Shown piece by piece: positions 19,650-27,112 of a stretch of 64,000 nucleotides of DNA. Source of the stretch: Moritella viscosa (GTDB lineage: Bacteria; Pseudomonadota; Gammaproteobacteria; Enterobacterales; Moritellaceae); NCBI GenBank assembly GCA_000953735.1, contig LN554852.1, forward strand, positions 558,001 through 622,000, read 5' to 3'. Both the position numbers and the translations under genes were made by a program. Position 1 is the first letter of the stretch; each line of letters begins with the position of its first letter. The notes below the pieces were generated by a model. It was not told the DNA's origin. It saw nothing but the letters and a program-made list of their open reading frames with translations, and made no database searches.

Positions 19650-21245
19650 TTGAACGTTACATTTAAATCTCTGATCTCGAAATTATCAGAGCCAAGTAAT
19701 ATACAGTCGCTAAACGGCATCACGCGCGGCATTGAACGAGAGTGTTTACGCGTAAATGAAGTAGGAGGCTTATCACAGAACAGCCATCCTGCAGCATTTG
19801 GCTCAGCATTAAGTCATCAGCACATTACCACAGACTATTCTGAAAGCTTATTGGAATTCATTACACCTGTTAGCGACAGTGCCGCCAAGGCGCAACAGCA
19901 ATTGAGTGATATTCATCGCAATGTAGTTAAAAACCTTGATGGTGAGCTATTTTGGCCTTCGAGTATGCCATGCCAAGTTTGTGATGAAGAAAATATTCCA
20001 TTAGCTAAATATGGTACATCTAATACAGGTAAAATGAAGCATACCTACCGCATCGGTTTAAAACACCGTTATGGCAGTAGTATGCAAATTATTTCAGGTC
20101 TGCATTATAATGTGTCATTACCCGTTATTTTTTGGAAAACGCTTTATGATCTTAAGGGGGAAACTGGCGAACTCCAAGATTTTATTTCCCATAGCTATAT
20201 GGGACTTATCCGTAATTTTTATCGTTATGGTTGGTTAGTACCTTATCTATTTGGTGCATCTCCTGCGTTAAACCGTTCATTCTTACCGGCGGAGAAGCAA
20301 GCACCGTTCTCAACATTGGGTGAAGATACGTTATATATGCCATATGCCACATCGTTACGCATGAGTGATTTGGGTTATACCAATAATGCGCAAGATGATT
20401 TGGTTATTTGCCATAATACGCTAGAGAATTATACCGACAGCTTGAAAAAAGCGATTAAAACAAAAGCACCTGAATTTGCCAATATCGGTATTAAGGTTGA
20501 TGGTGAGTATCGCCAGCTTAATGACAATGTTTTGCAGATTGAAAATGAACTGTATGCGCCGATTCGACCTAAGCGTGTCGCTAAGCCAAATGAAAAACCT
20601 TCAGAAGCATTAGCTGCTCGTGGTATTGAGTATATTGAGATCCGTTCTTTGGATGTGAACCCATTTGTAGCTACGGGTATTACAACTGCGCAGATGTCAG
20701 TGTTAGATAGCTTGTTAGTTTGGATGGCTCTGCAGCCTTCTGCACCAATGACGGCTGACGAAATGGCTGTCTGTCGTGATAACAGTACGAAAGTGGTGAT
20801 GGAAGGACGTAAACCTGGTTTAACATTACAACTTGATGGTCAGGAACAAGTACTTGCTGATGTTGCTGAGCATATTCTTACTGAAGTACAGCTGGTAGCA
20901 GGGCTATTGGATGGCGCAGAACTCGCTACTAAGACTGATGCGAGTCATTTTTCTCAAGCGGTTGCTGAACAACAGGTATTGATTAAGCGTCCCGATTCGT
21001 TATTGTCTGGGCAAGTGCTTGCGGCAATGAAGGTACAAGGTCTAGAGCATAATGATTTTATTTTAAACTTAGCAAAGAAGTATAAAGCAGAATTATTAGC
21101 GGCAGATTATGTGCATTGGGATGATACTTATTTTAATAAAATGCAGCAGCAATCAGTCGTGCAACAACAGCAGATAGAAGCGGAAGATACGCTTGATTTT
21201 GATGCGTTCTTAAGTGAATACTTTGCATCAACTAAAAATGGGTAA
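19650..21245 (+). CDS. gshA: Glutamate-cysteine ligase
   Basis: First step of glutathione synthesis (ATP-dependent gamma-Glu-Cys formation), proteobacterial GshA type. 531 residues, close to the usual 518-530. Diagnostic segments: GITRGIERECLRVN, ITTDYSESLLEFITP, SSMPCQV, KYGTSNTGKMKHTYRIGL, SGLHYNVSLP, FRYGWLVPYLFGASPA-like, and YIEIRSLDVNPF. The start is TTG 19650 with GGTGG about 7 nt upstream; no in-frame ATG fits the family N-terminus. A poor start codon may keep expression low. There is no plus-strand terminator: the hairpin after the stop has its T-run on the minus strand. Confidence 0.95.
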   Translation: MNVTFKSLISKLSEPSNIQSLNGITRGIERECLRVNEVGGLSQNSHPAAFGSALSHQHITTDYSESLLEFITPVSDSAAKAQQQLSDIHRNVVKNLDGELFWPSSMPCQVCDEENIPLAKYGTSNTGKMKHTYRIGLKHRYGSSMQIISGLHYNVSLPVIFWKTLYDLKGETGELQDFISHSYMGLIRNFYRYGWLVPYLFGASPALNRSFLPAEKQAPFSTLGEDTLYMPYATSLRMSDLGYTNNAQDDLVICHNTLENYTDSLKKAIKTKAPEFANIGIKVDGEYRQLNDNVLQIENELYAPIRPKRVAKPNEKPSEALAARGIEYIEIRSLDVNPFVATGITTAQMSVLDSLLVWMALQPSAPMTADEMAVCRDNSTKVVMEGRKPGLTLQLDGQEQVLADVAEHILTEVQLVAGLLDGAELATKTDASHFSQAVAEQQVLIKRPDSLLSGQVLAAMKVQGLEHNDFILNLAKKYKAELLAADYVHWDDTYFNKMQQQSVVQQQQIEAEDTLDFDAFLSEYFASTKNG

Positions 21246-21328
21246 AAAAAAGAGCCTAAAATTAGGCTCTAAAAAATGAAAAAACAACTCTTGCAATGAA
21301 TCAGACTACAGGATTTAGTTATGGTTCA
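21244..21328 (-). ncRNA. Candidate small RNA, gshA-proximal copy of a tandem pair
   Basis: On the minus strand a segment of about 85 nt ends in a stem AGAGCCTAA/TTAGGCTCT and eight T, a complete intrinsic terminator whose T-run overlaps the gshA stop codon. Its 5' part starts near ATGAACCATAAC, and a possible -10 TACAAT lies at 21335-21340 (minus). It is about 88% identical (51 of 58 bases by hand) to the copy at 21354-21437. It has the U-rich single-stranded block GAGTTGTTTTTTC before the terminator, a layout typical of Hfq-bound sRNAs. No plausible protein. Strand and ends are inferred. Confidence 0.6.
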
Positions 21329-21353
21329 TAAATAATTGTAGTAGTTGGAAAAT

Positions 21354-21437
21354 AAAAAAAAGGAGCCTTAATAAGGCTCCTAAAAATGAAAAAACAACTC
21401 TTGCACTTAATCTGACTACAGCATTAAGCAATGGTTC
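21354..21437 (-). ncRNA. Candidate small RNA, luxS-proximal copy of a tandem pair
   Basis: Minus-strand RNA of about 84 nt: 5' region GAACCATTGCTTAATGC, the conserved core TGCAAGAGTTGTTTTTTC, then the stem GGAGCCTTATTAAGGCTCC with eight T. It is preceded on the same strand by a well-placed promoter (TTGAAA, 17 nt, AATAAT). It lies between gshA and luxS and is transcribed against both, exactly where enterobacteria carry the sRNA gene micA. I see no clear base identity to MicA, so homology is not claimed. Confidence 0.65.
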
Positions 21438-21442
21438 ATAAA

Positions 21443-21471
21443 ATTATTATTTGTTTACTAAATTATTTCAA
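21443..21471 (-). promoter_or_regulatory. Promoter of the luxS-proximal sRNA
   Basis: On the minus strand: TTGAAA (21466-21471), 17-nt spacer, AATAAT (21443-21448), about 7 nt before the inferred RNA start. It overlaps the untranslated leader of luxS on the opposite strand. Confidence 0.55.
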
Positions 21472-21484
21472 CGGAGTGTTAATA

Positions 21485-21994
21485 ATGCCATTACTGGATA
21501 GTTTTACGGTCGACCATACCATCATGAATGCACCTGCAGTACGTATTGCCAAAACAATGGCAACACCAAGCAAAGATACTATTACTGTCTTTGACCTGCG
21601 TTTCTGTGCTCCCAATAAAGATATTTTAAGTGAAAAAGGTATTCATACTTTAGAACATCTTTACGCTGGTTTTATGCGTGACCATCTCAATTCAGCAACG
21701 GTAGAAATTATTGATCTTTCGCCAATGGGCTGTCGTACTGGTTTTTACATGAGCCTAATTGGCGCTCCAACTGAACAACAAGTTGCAGATGCTTGGTTAG
21801 CAGCAATGCAAGATGTACTTATGGTTGAAGATCAGAATGCGATCCCTGAATTAAACGAGTATCAATGTGGTACTTACCTGATGCATTCGTTAGAAGAAGC
21901 AAAACAAATTGCACAGGCTATTATTACCGCGGGTATTGGTGTGAACCAGAATGATGATTTGCTGTTAGCAGACGAAATCCTGAATAAATTGTAA
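21485..21994 (+). CDS. luxS: S-ribosylhomocysteine lyase (autoinducer-2 synthase)
   Basis: Splits S-ribosylhomocysteine to homocysteine and DPD, the AI-2 precursor. 169 residues. The metal site HTLEH (His54, Glu57, His58) and the catalytic Cys83 in [10 protein letters not shown] are intact; a second metal-ligand Cys is in YQCGTYL. ATG 21485 (MPLLDSF) is chosen: GGAG lies 8 nt upstream and this matches the family. The longer frame from 21431 would run through the sRNA promoter region. Followed by its own terminator. Confidence 0.97.
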   Translation: MPLLDSFTVDHTIMNAPAVRIAKTMATPSKDTITVFDLRFCAPNKDILSEKGIHTLEHLYAGFMRDHLNSATVEIIDLSPMGCRTGFYMSLIGAPTEQQVADAWLAAMQDVLMVEDQNAIPELNEYQCGTYLMHSLEEAKQIAQAIITAGIGVNQNDDLLLADEILNKL

Positions 21995-22000
21995 TGATTA

Positions 22001-22027
22001 AAGGCGACGATTAAGTTGCCTTTTTTA
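22001..22027 (+). terminator. Terminator of luxS
   Basis: AAGGCGAC, 6-nt loop, GTTGCCTT, then T-rich; seven nt after the luxS stop. Confidence 0.85.
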
Positions 22028-22107
22028 TTACTATTACGGTCAATCTATTCTAGGATGAAACATACAGTTTCCTTTCCACAGGCAGTCATTAATGACTAGG
22101 AGGAGTG

Positions 22108-22707
22108 ATGAAAAAAAGGCAGTTGTTTAATAAAAAAGGTTATTTGGTTGCGTTGTTTAGCTTAGCTTTAACCGCGTGTTCAACCGTGAAGGTGAGTACT
22201 GATTATGATCAAAGTGCAGATTTTACCGCATTAAAAGGGTTTAATTGGTTACCTGAATCGGCAAAAGTTGAAAAAGAAAATGCTTATCTGAATAATCGGA
22301 TTATGGATGTGCGCATCACTAAAGCGATTGACAAGCAGCTTGTTGTACAAGGTTTTTCATTTTCGACAGCGCCTGATTTTTATGTGAATTACAGCATTAC
22401 CTCAGAAAAGAAAACCAATATTCGTACTTATAATAATTATTCCGGCTATGGCCCAAGTTGGGGTTGGGGTATCGGTTATGGGCACCGAGGTATGTCACTG
22501 AGTGCGCACACAGAAACCCGTGTTGATGAATACCAGCAAGGTAGTCTCGTTATCGATGTGATTGATCCAACAAGCTTAGAGTTAATTTGGCGAGGTATAG
22601 GGAGTAAACGTCTACCTGAATCGACAGATGCGGCTGAAATGGATAAGTTAGTTGCAGAGGTGGTGAAAAATATATTAAGTAAATACCCACCTAAAGCAGG
22701 AAAGTAA
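22108..22707 (+). CDS. DUF4136 family lipoprotein
   Basis: 199 residues. The N-terminus is MKKRQLFNKKGYLVALFSLALTAC, with lipobox LTAC followed by S, so an outer-membrane lipoprotein is likely. The DUF4136 pattern is visible: STDYDQSADFTALKGFNWLP near the start, and LVIDVIDPTSLELIWRGIGSKRL near the end with a DKLVAEVVKNILSKYPP tail. ATG 22108 has AGGAGG 4 nt upstream; the GTG at 22105 is too close. Function unknown. Monocistronic, with a bidirectional terminator shared with the convergent hupE-like gene. Confidence 0.8.
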   Translation: MKKRQLFNKKGYLVALFSLALTACSTVKVSTDYDQSADFTALKGFNWLPESAKVEKENAYLNNRIMDVRITKAIDKQLVVQGFSFSTAPDFYVNYSITSEKKTNIRTYNNYSGYGPSWGWGIGYGHRGMSLSAHTETRVDEYQQGSLVIDVIDPTSLELIWRGIGSKRLPESTDAAEMDKLVAEVVKNILSKYPPKAGK

Positions 22708-22771
22708 TCTAGCTAAGCGGTCATCGCAATACGTTACTTGGTATTGTAGACATAAATAGGCTTGAACAAAT

Positions 22772-22804
22772 AAAAATGAGCAACCAGTGGCTGCTCATTT
22801 TTAT
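22772..22804. terminator. Bidirectional terminator between DUF4136 gene and hupE-like gene
   Basis: AAAAATGAGCA and TGCTCATTTTTA flank a 9-10-nt loop. T-runs occur in both directions and the genes converge here. Confidence 0.85.
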
Positions 22805-22813
22805 ATAGAATGA

Positions 22814-23419
22814 CTACGATACTATCATCAGTGCAACATTGGATGCAGCAATACCTGCACCAAGCCATTTACTCACGATTAAATGCGAAACTCGTTCACC
22901 AACAAACATAATTGCAAGAGCTGAGATTAACATGCCTACACCGAAGCCAGATAAGCTTCCAGTGGCTTCAATACCATGAGCAAATCCGTGGAAAAATACT
23001 AAACCAATTGATATCATCAATAGGAGTGTTGTAAAAGATTCGTGACGGTTAAAGCTATTCCAAATCCCCAGAGCCACGACAAAGGTTGAGGCGGCAATTA
23101 TTAGCTCAATACCGGTTACTGCAACAGTAACGCTACCTACGATTAAGCCAATGACCAAACTGATAAGTGCAGCCATAAATAAGCTGAATTTAATTTTTAT
23201 TGGTGAACTTTTATTTGTGGCTGGATTGTTAGTCACTAAAGAACTGGTAACTCGGCTAATCAATATACCAAGAGAAAACATCATGATTAAATGATCAAAC
23301 CCTGTTAGTGGGTGTAATATGCCGTCAACAATTGAGCTGTGCGGCATGTGTCCTGAATGGGCGAAGGCCATAGGAGCGGCAAATAAAGTTGAGAGCGTTA
23401 GTAAACGTAAAAATTTCAT
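22814..23419 (-). CDS. HupE/UreJ family metal permease
   Basis: 201 residues: an apparent signal peptide (to MAFAHSG), then about six membrane helices. It has the HupE/UreJ signature HPLTGFDHLIMMFSLG near residue 38 and the second conserved motif FFHGFAHGIEA near 144. The family moves nickel or cobalt, usually for hydrogenase or urease; neither enzyme is encoded nearby, so the metal is uncertain. It lies downstream of the DsbA-like and DUF3500 genes on the same strand, but an 85-nt gap leaves operon membership open. Confidence 0.85.
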   Translation of the reverse strand: MKFLRLLTLSTLFAAPMAFAHSGHMPHSSIVDGILHPLTGFDHLIMMFSLGILISRVTSSLVTNNPATNKSSPIKIKFSLFMAALISLVIGLIVGSVTVAVTGIELIIAASTFVVALGIWNSFNRHESFTTLLLMISIGLVFFHGFAHGIEATGSLSGFGVGMLISALAIMFVGERVSHLIVSKWLGAGIAASNVALMIVS

Positions 23420-23504
23420 AGATGATGTCCTTATTATTGTTTAGTTGAATATGTAATTTTAATGCTGATACTCATTTTCGGGCTTGAGTGTTAACAATAT
23501 TTTG

Positions 23505-24122
23505 TTACAACCCATGATTTCTTAACGCATATACAGCCGCTGTAATGCTGATATGTGTCCCATTTTTGATTACGGCATAGGGAACCCCGGTTAATCCTAC
23601 CGAATGAGCATCTGAAATATCTTTATCAATAATTTTGTCAATATATGTACCGTTTTTATTAAGTTGTTCTTTCGTAAGAATAATATCCAATTCTGAAGCC
23701 AGATTTATGAGTACTTGGGTATCTCCAATATCAAGGCCTTGGATAAAATAGGCTGAAAAAACTTTGTCATACAGATCTGATGTATTTTTACCTTGATCTT
23801 CGGATATCTTGATTGCTCGATGGGCTGCTCGTGTGTTTGGTGTGATTGAAATATTATCAAAATTAATATTTATACCTTCATTGCTTGCTATATCAACTAC
23901 GATCGAGTCGCGTCGGCGTGATTCTTCGATTGAACCAAATTTGTTTTTTCTGTACGTTGCACGTGGAATACCTGCTATTGGTAAGGATGGGTTTAATTGG
24001 AAAGCGCGGTATTGCAGATGTGCGGAAACCGTTGTATTCAATCGGATAGCTTCAGCGATGCGATGATGCGCAATATAAGAGTATGGGCAGGTAAAATCTA
24101 AGTAAACATCAATAGTATTCAT
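23505..24122 (-). CDS. DsbA-family thioredoxin-fold protein (FrnE/HCCA isomerase-like)
   Basis: 205 residues with no signal peptide. The N-terminal strand IDVYLDFTCPYSYIAHHRI carries CPYS (CxxS) in place of CxxC, and it is the only cysteine. A helical insert covers about 60-150 and the C-terminal thioredoxin motif is HSVGLTGVPYAVI with cis-Pro near 183. This fits cytoplasmic FrnE-type or 2-hydroxychromene-2-carboxylate isomerase-type DsbA proteins, i.e. glutathione- or thiol-linked chemistry rather than disulfide formation. It is 29 nt downstream of the DUF3500 gene, likely one operon. Confidence 0.8.
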   Translation of the reverse strand: MNTIDVYLDFTCPYSYIAHHRIAEAIRLNTTVSAHLQYRAFQLNPSLPIAGIPRATYRKNKFGSIEESRRRDSIVVDIASNEGININFDNISITPNTRAAHRAIKISEDQGKNTSDLYDKVFSAYFIQGLDIGDTQVLINLASELDIILTKEQLNKNGTYIDKIIDKDISDAHSVGLTGVPYAVIKNGTHISITAAVYALRNHGL

Positions 24123-24151
24123 GCATAAGTCCTTACGACCATTTATTATTT

Positions 24152-25300
24152 TTAATGATGATGAGTTTTGGCGTAGTGTTGCGCTAGTAAGTCAGTGCTA
24201 AAATCACCTTTGGGGTCACGCCAGACACTGTGAATATGGTTAGCGTTACGTTGGGTGTTGTCAAATTCGATAACGAGACCCTCCCCCTGAATTCGGTAAT
24301 AATTTGGCTCTCCACGATTAGTCTCACCCGCCCAAGCAAAGTGTAATCCATCAAATTTATCACCTGTGACCTTTCTTAATTCCAGCTCTGCAATTTCATC
24401 AGGTAAGCGTCCAACATAAAGATTGATGAGTTCAGTAAGAATGTCTCTTTGATGTTTATTCATATCGGCAGCCGCTAATCCTTTGGGCTTTTCAGAAAAA
24501 CTGACTGCTTTACGATGTTGGTGAGTGAGACCGATCTGTCGTTCGAGTAAATCTTGAACTCGCTCAAAATGATCTCGCTGTGGCCCGTGAAATTGTTGTC
24601 GCCAAACATCGGCCAGCCGTCTTGGTTCGATAGGATGATGTCCCACATCAATTGAGCTTCTATTTCCTCCTACTATATCTATCGGTGGGATGGAAGATAT
24701 CACTACATGGGATTGCTGCTGATCAGTAAAACTAGTTAGGAGGTCAAATGCTGTATCTTGTAATGACCCCAAAGGTCGCAACATATGTGCTCCTAACAAT
24801 GGTACTGTTGCCGGATCTGCGCCTAAGAAACTAGGTGTTCCTGATGACAATTGTCCATTAACAATAGTATTGTTAATGGAAATATGGTGGCCACCAAAAC
24901 GCCAACCCCAATTCATACCATTTGGATCACCAAAAATACGGAGGTAATAACGATTAGGATCTCTAAAGCGTCCATGCTTATCGCTAAGACCATGTCCTTC
25001 AATTCGATCTAGAATATTTTCAAGTCCAATAATAGCTGTAACTGTGGCATAGCCAGCTTCTGAAAGTCCGGTTGCCAAGAGCTTGAAAGCTAGCGCTTGC
25101 TGGCGAACATTCATTTCACCAAGTGTTAAGCCACCATGATTACTGGGTGTATAGAACCACAGTGTGCGTTCAGTATCCGAAGGAAAACTCCATGCTGCAG
25201 TGGATAATTGATTCGGGCGAAGAGAAGATATAAATAAATCTGCTGCGCTACTCATTCTTAACGCTATCCTAGCTCTTACTGTTTCTTCACTTGGTACCAT
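24152..25300 (-). CDS. DUF3500 domain protein
   Basis: 382 residues. The DUF3500 pattern is recognisable: WGWRFGGHHISINNTI near 150, PFLG-like SFLGADPATVP, a second half with LHFAWAGETNRGEPNYYRIQGE, and the C-terminal NHIHSVWRDPKGDFSTDLL. Conserved His and Asp residues suggest a metal- or substrate-binding site, but no reaction is established for the family to my knowledge. ATG 25300 is chosen because GGAAGG lies 7 nt upstream; ATG 25315 would add five residues and has no SD. No obvious signal peptide. First gene of the minus-strand group with the DsbA-like protein. Confidence 0.75.
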   Translation of the reverse strand: MVPSEETVRARIALRMSSAADLFISSLRPNQLSTAAWSFPSDTERTLWFYTPSNHGGLTLGEMNVRQQALAFKLLATGLSEAGYATVTAIIGLENILDRIEGHGLSDKHGRFRDPNRYYLRIFGDPNGMNWGWRFGGHHISINNTIVNGQLSSGTPSFLGADPATVPLLGAHMLRPLGSLQDTAFDLLTSFTDQQQSHVVISSIPPIDIVGGNRSSIDVGHHPIEPRRLADVWRQQFHGPQRDHFERVQDLLERQIGLTHQHRKAVSFSEKPKGLAAADMNKHQRDILTELINLYVGRLPDEIAELELRKVTGDKFDGLHFAWAGETNRGEPNYYRIQGEGLVIEFDNTQRNANHIHSVWRDPKGDFSTDLLAQHYAKTHHH

Positions 25301-25481
25301 AGTTTTACCTTCCATTGTTATAATTTCATATCGACTATATGGATATTTTATTGGATCCGTTTTTAGCTATTTTTATATCTAGCCTCCAATTTCTTATAGA
25401 CAGGGTTATTATATTCCTTCATCTAGTTTTGATAATTGAGCTAAATGTAAAATTATTATTCGGATAATATGAACAATAGAA

Positions 25482-25542
25482 GGTAAGAAAGTAAGTAGGT
25501 AAGTAAATAGGTAAGTAAATAGGTAAGTAATAAGTCGGTAGG
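25482..25542. repeat. Short tandem GTAAGTA-type repeat
   Basis: About 60 nt built from GGTAAGTAAATA-like 12-nt units, two of them identical and the rest degenerate. Part of the 372-nt non-coding gap 25301-25672, which otherwise contains only the purD terminator and the presumed promoter of the DUF3500 gene. Confidence 0.7.
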
Positions 25543-25585
25543 TTTTTAGATATAGCTTGTAATTCAAGCAGCTTAAAAAAGTGGT

Positions 25586-25622
25586 AAAAATCGATTCATA
25601 GCAGGGGGACTGCTATGAATCG
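25586..25622 (-). terminator. Terminator of the purH-purD transcript
   Basis: Perfect 13-bp inverted repeat CGATTCATAGCAG/CTGCTATGAATCG with a 5-nt loop. On the minus strand it is followed by ATTTTTACC. It lies about 50 nt after the purD stop. Confidence 0.8.
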
Positions 25623-25672
25623 GTTTATAATTAATCATTCAGGTAGCGTAAGCAGAGTCTGCCTGATAATAT

Positions 25673-26962
25673 TTATTTTTGTTTTTCACGCGCGATCGCA
25701 CGGTAGCCAATATCGGTTCGGTAGAAAGCACCTTCCCACTTGATTTGTGCCGCTAGCTTATATGCATTTTCTTGTGCTTCAGTCACTGTGTTACCCAGTG
25801 CCGTTGCACAAAGTACACGACCACCGTTAGTCACAATGCTGTCACCTTGCAGTGCTGTGCCAGCATGGAACACTTTGCTTTCAGTTGAGTCCGTTTTTGG
25901 TAGGCCCGTAATGATGTCGCCTTTTGCGTAATCAGCAGGGTAACCGCCAGCTGCAATTACTACACCAACAGCTGCACGTTCGTCATAATCCGCTGTCACT
26001 GTGTCTAGTTTTCCTGCAACAGCAGCAAGACAAAGTTCGACTAGATCTGATTTTAAACGCATCATGATAGGTTGCGTTTCTGGATCACCAAAACGACAGT
26101 TATATTCTAATACTTTCGCGGTGCCATCTGGTGCAATCATTAGGCCTGCATAGAGGAAACCAGTGTAAGTATTACCTTCCGCTTTCATGCCATCAACCGT
26201 CGGGCGAATTACTTCATTCATTGCAAAGTCATGCACAGCTTGTGTTACCACTGGTGCAGGTGAGTAAGCTCCCATACCACCTGTGTTTGGACCTTTATCA
26301 CCATTGTCACGTGCTTTATGATCTTGGCTTGTTGCTAGCGCCAGAATATTCTCGCCATCAACCATGACAATAAAGCTTGCTTCTTCACCGACTAAAAATT
26401 CTTCGATAACAACACGTGCACCGGCATCGCCAAACTTGTTACCTTCAAGCATATCGTCAATTGCGGCAAATGCTTGTACTTCAGTTTCAGCGATAATTAC
26501 GCCTTTACCTGCCGCTAGGCCATCAGCTTTAATTACAATTGGGCAACCCATTTCACTTACATACGCTTTTGCAGGCGCGATCTCTGTGAAGTTTTGGTAT
26601 GCCGCTGTTGGAATTTTGTGACGTGCAAAGAAGTCTTTTGAAAATGCTTTTGAGCCTTCTAGCTGTGCAGCCCCTTGTGTTGGACCAAAGATAGCCAAAC
26701 CTTCAGCTTGGAAGGCATCAACAACACCAAGTACTAATGGTACTTCAGGGCCAACAATCGTTAGCTCAATTTTGTTTTCTTGTGCGAATGCAACCAATGC
26801 TGGAATATCTTCCACTTGGATAGGTACATTCTTACATTTGTTTTCTAGCGAAGAACCAATATTACCAGGTGCGATAAATACAGTTTCAACATTTTTAGAC
26901 TGAGCCGCTTTCCAACCTAGGGCGTGTTCACGACCACCGCCACCAATAATTAATACGTTCAT
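25673..26962 (-). CDS. purD: Phosphoribosylamine-glycine ligase (GARS)
   Basis: Second step of de novo purine synthesis: ATP-dependent joining of glycine to phosphoribosylamine. 429 residues, standard length. Motifs: MNVLIIGGGGREHALGWK (N-domain), FGPTQGAAQLEGSKAFSK, the ATP-grasp segments VIKADGLAAGKGV and EEFLVGEEASFI, RDNGDKGPNTGGMGAYSPAP, and LEYNCRFGDPETQ with metal ligands. It lies 150 nt downstream of purH on the same strand, the usual purHD pair. A 12-bp inverted repeat sits in the gap. Confidence 0.97.
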   Translation of the reverse strand: MNVLIIGGGGREHALGWKAAQSKNVETVFIAPGNIGSSLENKCKNVPIQVEDIPALVAFAQENKIELTIVGPEVPLVLGVVDAFQAEGLAIFGPTQGAAQLEGSKAFSKDFFARHKIPTAAYQNFTEIAPAKAYVSEMGCPIVIKADGLAAGKGVIIAETEVQAFAAIDDMLEGNKFGDAGARVVIEEFLVGEEASFIVMVDGENILALATSQDHKARDNGDKGPNTGGMGAYSPAPVVTQAVHDFAMNEVIRPTVDGMKAEGNTYTGFLYAGLMIAPDGTAKVLEYNCRFGDPETQPIMMRLKSDLVELCLAAVAGKLDTVTADYDERAAVGVVIAAGGYPADYAKGDIITGLPKTDSTESKVFHAGTALQGDSIVTNGGRVLCATALGNTVTEAQENAYKLAAQIKWEGAFYRTDIGYRAIAREKQK

Positions 26963-27046
26963 AATGATGTTATTCCTTTTACTTTATGCGCTAATCTTGG
27001 GGGTACTCTGCGATACTTAGCAAGATTTATAATTGAATGAGAGCAG

Positions 27047-27083
27047 TACAGTCAGAGTTGTGTGTGTCATTACTCTGACTGTA
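27047..27083. repeat. 12-bp inverted repeat in the purH-purD gap
   Basis: TACAGTCAGAGT (27047-27058) and ACTCTGACTGTA (27072-27083) with a 13-nt loop. On the minus (pur) strand no T-run follows, so it is more likely an intercistronic processing/stability hairpin or partial attenuator than a terminator. Confidence 0.6.
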
Positions 27084-27112
27084 TTTTTAACTAATGTGCT
27101 TTTCCTACAGGC

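Noticed and set aside
21251-21381. Plus-strand terminators of gshA
   Set aside because: Both hairpins have A-runs on their plus-strand 5' side, so the T-run is on the minus strand; only weak or no T follows on the plus strand.
21431-21484. Longer luxS start at ATG 21431
   Set aside because: It adds 18 residues not found in LuxS and overlaps the candidate sRNA promoter; ATG 21485 has a good SD.
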